A stretch of 7,872 nt of DNA from Sulfurimonas sp. (lineage in GTDB: Bacteria; Campylobacterota; Campylobacteria; Campylobacterales; Sulfurimonadaceae). Both the position numbers and the translations under genes were made by a program. The notes beneath the pieces are model-generated. The model did not search any database. It saw only the letters and a program-made list of their open reading frames with translations, and was not told the DNA's origin. The DNA is taken from positions 1 to 7,872 of the forward strand of contig QNZR01000041.1 of assembly GCA_003978475.1 (NCBI GenBank). Direction: 5' to 3'. Of this stretch, positions 4,843 through 7,872 are shown in pieces. How positions within the stretch are numbered: position 1 is the stretch's first letter; the number at the start of each line of letters is the position of its first letter.

Positions 4843-7503
4843 TTAGAACATCATGCTAAGAGACACCCGCAGTTGCGATCTTTTGGCGACGCGCGCGTTG
4901 TCGTTATAGTAATAACTGACATTTACGGGAATACCCACACGATTAAACCAGAACGTATCAAAGGTCATACCGACACCATATTCATTCACATCAGCACGCT
5001 CACCAAATCTTTTGAGACCGTAGTAACTGTAACTCAGCTCCAGAGCCTCACGACGCAATGAGACGGGGAAAGTAAAATAGTAGGCAGCGACATTGAACAC
5101 GCTGTTAACATGCACTCGTGCCACGGTAGCCTCTGTAATGTAGAGGGTGTCGCGCAGTGACGGCATCACGACGGTCGTCGGATCTACAGCAATTCCATCA
5201 CGTGTCCTTGCCACTTTAATGCCCCGTTCGTCTTCAATCGTATCCGCATCACTGCTGACATATTGCCCCTGAAGGCTCACATAGTTTTCACACCAAAAAT
5301 CTTGTGAGAACCGAACACTTGCACCATAGGTCATATCATCACGGTCGTGCGTGGCATAGAGCGATGCCGCTGCTATAAAATTGGGGTACATGCTCACACC
5401 GTACCACTCTTCCCGTGAGAGATTGAGCGAGAGGCTGAGCGGCTCTCGTGTCTGCGCCTCGTACTCCTGAACATAACCGGCATGCAGATCTCCCACGTAG
5501 TAACCTCGACGCAAAAACGGCAGGCGTGCCTCTGCGGCAATACCATAGTCCCGAGTCGAAAGATTACTGTCATGGTCAATCACACCATACGCCGACAGCG
5601 CATACTCAAGCAAATACTTCGAGTTGCCGTAACGCACTCCCGCAACGCTGAGAGCATCCGCATTGCGCCATGAAAAGAGTGCCAGCGTGTTTTGCAACAA
5701 CGGGTCGGAAAAATTCATGCTTATATTGTAAAGCCAACCCACATCTTCATCACTCTCTACGGCAAGATTAATGCCACTATAGTTCATATTCCCTAACGTG
5801 CTGTAGGGGTGGTTCACATCGACCGTAGGGGTTGTTGCCTGTGGCGAAATCGGCTCATGAAGCGGAATGTCGGTCTGAAACGCAAGCTGCACTTCATACG
5901 GCTGTTGCGGCTTGGGGTCGAGCGCAATCACCTCGTAGCTGTAGGCATCGGAACCGACCAGCACCGCCAATGCCCGGCTCTCATCAACAAGGCGTGCATC
6001 AATAATAGTATCGCCGCGACTCAGACGCTCCATAACGGCATTTCGAAAACGGTAGAGCGTCGAGCCGTACTGCGAATTGGCAATAAAATAGACTGCGCCT
6101 TGGGCATCGACATCGGTAACAAACCCGTAATGACCCTGAAAATGCGTAAGCGGCGTATGATTTTTATAGAGCGTGCGCGTCGTTCCCTGCTGTTTAAAGT
6201 AGTAAAGGTTATCATCGGCATCAATATAGACCGAAGAGTTCACCTGCGCATAAAAACGCTCTGCGACATACAGCTGCGGCTGATCAAAAGAGCTCGAGAC
6301 ATCAAAATAGACGGCACGGCCATCTGTGAGATAACCCTGAATGACTTTTGATGCCGTGCCTTCCACCAGATAGCCATCGGCATCGTACAGCCCCTGATAG
6401 ATACGCAGCGGTGAGGTCATGGCACCGGCCTGGGTAACATACTCGCCATGATGATGCAGCACTTTGCCTGCAAAAAAACTGCGGGGCTCTTTAATGACCT
6501 GTAAATGCTCTTTCTCAACACGCACCAGTTCGGGCATCTTTCGACCGCTCTCATTGACCAGAAAAAAGATCTCGCTATCGGTACTGTTTAGCGGCATATA
6601 GCTTTGTGATGTCGTCACCTTTTCACCCGCTACCACATTAACCTGTAAGGCCTCCTGACGCATCTGCTCACTCCACTGCGCCAATGCGTTCTCAAAATCG
6701 ACCCCTACCGCACGCTGCATGGCGTTGTTGGTCAAAAAGGGCCAAAACCAGTCTTGAGAGTGCTTTTTCCAGTAACTGTTCGTCGCTTCCAGCCCGTACC
6801 GCTGTGCCAAATAGTACTGAAAATACCCTCCAAGCGTATAATGGTGCGAGCCGTAGAGAAAAAAGTAATTGTCATTATAGACCCGTTCCGGTGTCAGATA
6901 ACCTGCTTTTGCCTGCATAAGCGTTTCAACCTTAAAACGACCGCTGTAGAGCCGTCCACCGTTACCATGATACGATTCGTTCAATACCGCGTTGCCCTCC
7001 AGCAAAAAAGAACTCTCGACAATATTGGGAAAAACAAACCACGGATAAAATACCATGCCGTTACCAAATAGACTATGAAGCGTGCTGGAGATGACATTGT
7101 CTTTGGCATTGATTTGGTAGTTATGTGCCGTTTCATGGTACAACAACGTTTTAAGCCATGAAGTCGCACTAAAATGGTCCACATACATCGTACCGCCAAT
7201 GTAGTTCATTTGACGATTGTTAGGATACGGCATCATAAAACCGTTGGCAATCTGATTGTAATCAGAGAGCAGCCCGACATACAGCGGCTCATCCATTATA
7301 TACCCAAAAAGCTGCTCATACCGAGGCTGCAGCTGCATTTGAGTATCTGCCGCTATTTGGGCAAAAGGCAGATTTTTCTTCGTATAGATCAGCTCGGTGT
7401 TCCGCACCTTGGCGGTGTAATACTCTTGATCGTTCGGTACCACATCCGCAGCACCGCAGAGCACTGCCAGGCATCCTGAAAAAAGCATAAAAAGTTTTAG
7501 CAC
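4843..7503 (-). CDS. Exported zinc metallopeptidase / propeller-like / outer-membrane beta-barrel protein
   Basis: The 886-residue protein starts with a signal peptide (about residues 1-18, MLKLFMLFSGCLAVLCGA). Residues 30-290 form a gluzincin-type peptidase domain: HETAH (123-127) in TLLYHETAHNYQ and the third ligand Glu169 in SFLLEGNAVLNES, most like peptidase MA-type domains. Residues about 290-555 are rich in short beta repeats (ADDNLYYF, AQGAVYFIA, YGSTLYRF), as in WD40/TolB-like propellers. The rest shows alternating aromatic strands and ends LRVSLSMMF; a terminal Phe is the usual signal for outer-membrane barrel assembly. GTG at 7503 is chosen over TTG at 7530: AAAGGA lies nine bases before it, and the signal peptide then begins properly. 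It probably sits in the outer membrane with its protease domain in the periplasm or at the surface. I do not recognise a named member, and the substrate is unknown. It is convergent with the regulator gene, with 35 bp between them. Confidence 0.85.
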   Translation of the reverse strand: MLKLFMLFSGCLAVLCGAADVVPNDQEYYTAKVRNTELIYTKKNLPFAQIAADTQMQLQPRYEQLFGYIMDEPLYVGLLSDYNQIANGFMMPYPNNRQMNYIGGTMYVDHFSATSWLKTLLYHETAHNYQINAKDNVISSTLHSLFGNGMVFYPWFVFPNIVESSFLLEGNAVLNESYHGNGGRLYSGRFKVETLMQAKAGYLTPERVYNDNYFFLYGSHHYTLGGYFQYYLAQRYGLEATNSYWKKHSQDWFWPFLTNNAMQRAVGVDFENALAQWSEQMRQEALQVNVVAGEKVTTSQSYMPLNSTDSEIFFLVNESGRKMPELVRVEKEHLQVIKEPRSFFAGKVLHHHGEYVTQAGAMTSPLRIYQGLYDADGYLVEGTASKVIQGYLTDGRAVYFDVSSSFDQPQLYVAERFYAQVNSSVYIDADDNLYYFKQQGTTRTLYKNHTPLTHFQGHYGFVTDVDAQGAVYFIANSQYGSTLYRFRNAVMERLSRGDTIIDARLVDESRALAVLVGSDAYSYEVIALDPKPQQPYEVQLAFQTDIPLHEPISPQATTPTVDVNHPYSTLGNMNYSGINLAVESDEDVGWLYNISMNFSDPLLQNTLALFSWRNADALSVAGVRYGNSKYLLEYALSAYGVIDHDSNLSTRDYGIAAEARLPFLRRGYYVGDLHAGYVQEYEAQTREPLSLSLNLSREEWYGVSMYPNFIAAASLYATHDRDDMTYGASVRFSQDFWCENYVSLQGQYVSSDADTIEDERGIKVARTRDGIAVDPTTVVMPSLRDTLYITEATVARVHVNSVFNVAAYYFTFPVSLRREALELSYSYYGLKRFGERADVNEYGVGMTFDTFWFNRVGIPVNVSYYYNDNARVAKRSQLRVSLSMMF

Positions 7504-7572
7504 GGCATAGCATCCTTTGTGGGAGTACAAACGGTATATTGTAACATGAATCTATGGAGAAACCATGTAGTT

Positions 7573-7601
7573 GTTATGGAAAATATGCTAATATATGTCA
7601 A
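7573..7601 (-). promoter_or_regulatory. Candidate promoter of the metallopeptidase gene
   Basis: On the minus strand a perfect -35 TTGACA (7601-7596), a 17-bp spacer and CATAAC (7578-7573, four of six) form a plausible promoter about 70 bases upstream of the GTG. A second -10-like box, TACAAT at 7543-7538, is closer to the gene but has no good -35. The spacer contains TTAGCATATT, also found in the nitroreductase promoter. Confidence 0.4.
7586..7594 (+). promoter_or_regulatory. Candidate extended -10 box of the cas6 gene
   Basis: TGCTAATAT is an extended -10 motif (TGn followed by a four-of-six match to TATAAT) 27 bases upstream of the ATG at 7622. No clear -35 is seen, and the ribosome site is weak. 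It overlaps the spacer of the opposing metallopeptidase promoter, so the two promoters may exclude each other. Confidence 0.35.
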
Positions 7602-7621
7602 AATAAATTTTTTGGTGTTTC

Positions 7622-7872
7622 ATGCTCATCATTACAGCCCGTACCGCAACCTCAAAACTTAAAATACGAAAAGTGATGAGCCGCCTGTTTCAATCGTTCA
7701 TTTACTCGGTTATTGGTGAAAAAGAGCACACCGGCTACCAACACTCCAGCGGTAAAGTTTTTAAATCTACTGCCTTTCGTATTCGTTACTTTGACCATGA
7801 ATTCACCATTGAGTTTACCGCACTTAATAAAGAGTATGAAAAACAGCTTGCCATGGCGATCTTGCAAGATGG
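7622..7872 (+). CDS. cas6: CRISPR-associated endoribonuclease Cas6, N-terminal part (cut by window end)
   Basis: The frame opening with ATG at 7622 has no stop to the end of the window (83 codons). It begins with a beta strand, MLIITARTATS, then a helix KLKIRKVMSRLFQSFIYSVI (12-31). Next comes the Cas6-like signature EHTGYQHSSGKVFKSTAFRI (35-54), the 'H..G......FK.FtFS' region of the first ferredoxin-like domain, and then FTALNKEYEKQLAMAILQDG. Cas6 cuts CRISPR precursor RNA within the repeat in type I and III systems. The second domain with the glycine-rich loop is beyond the window, so the call rests on the N-terminal pattern. The gene is divergent from the metallopeptidase gene, and the other cas genes should follow to the right. 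The antisense frame 7652-7867 gives a meaningless protein. Confidence 0.7.
   Translation, partial: MLIITARTATSKLKIRKVMSRLFQSFIYSVIGEKEHTGYQHSSGKVFKSTAFRIRYFDHEFTIEFTALNKEYEKQLAMAILQD

Noticed and set aside
5809..6351. 180-residue plus-strand frame
   Set aside because: It is antisense to the propeller-like part of the metallopeptidase gene, rich in Arg and Ile as expected for a shadow, with no domain signature.
7470..7503. Lipoprotein signal in the metallopeptidase (FSGC or AVLC)
   Set aside because: Neither fits the lipobox: FSGC is too near the N-terminus and has Phe at -3, and AVLC has Leu at -1. A beta-barrel protein needs an ordinary signal peptide.
7652..7867. 71-residue minus-strand frame with a hydrophobic stretch
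   Set aside because: It is antisense to the cas6-like frame, has no ribosome site, and its protein shows no recognisable pattern, whereas the plus frame has Cas6 features and runs off the edge.

Overview
The window most resembles a mesophilic member of the Campylobacterota (Sulfurimonas/Sulfurovum-like). The main reason is the order yraN, trxA, (small membrane gene), trxB, which matches the yraN-trxA-trxB order known from Helicobacter pylori (HP0823-HP0825). A Cys-type formate dehydrogenase-like protein and general protein style agree. This is inference from gene content, not from a marker gene.

Layout from left to right. (1) Positions 377 to 1, minus strand: the 5' end of trxB, whose homology stops after residue 37, near position 267. 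The frame stays open to the window edge but now encodes something that looks like the C-terminal part of an OLD-family/AAA ATPase nuclease. The join lies in a 15-bp inverted repeat, so it is either a rearrangement or an assembly or amplification chimera. (2) Positions 377-4345, minus strand: a tight gene run, read right to left: nitroreductase, formate dehydrogenase-like molybdopterin enzyme, yraN, trxA, a membrane-anchored thioredoxin-fold protein without CXXC, then trxB. Three joints are very tight: a TTGA overlap, a 17-nt gap and a TGATG overlap. trxA also has its own TATAAT box. (3) Positions 4346-4807: an HxlR/DUF24-family regulator on the plus strand, divergent from the nitroreductase. 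A 17-bp inverted repeat lies inside the nitroreductase promoter. (4) Positions 4843-7503, minus strand: a large exported protein that combines a zinc metallopeptidase (HETAH...E), a probable beta-propeller region and a C-terminal outer-membrane beta-barrel ending in Phe. (5) Positions 7504-7621: a divergent promoter region, followed on the plus strand by the first 83 codons of a probable cas6, cut off by the window end. A CRISPR-Cas locus probably begins here and continues to the right.

How the genes fit together: TrxA and TrxB form the thioredoxin reducing system, and the inactive-looking thioredoxin-fold membrane protein is translated between them. The HxlR regulator has one Cys next to its DNA-binding domain and one near its C-terminus, as in B. 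subtilis YodB, and it faces a nitroreductase, as HypR and YodB targets do. This makes a thiol/electrophile-sensing switch likely. A DNA element shared by the nitroreductase promoter and the metallopeptidase/cas6 promoter region could link the two, but this is speculative. No tRNA, rRNA, CRISPR repeat array or complete insertion sequence is visible. No gene-free stretch exceeds 300 bases.
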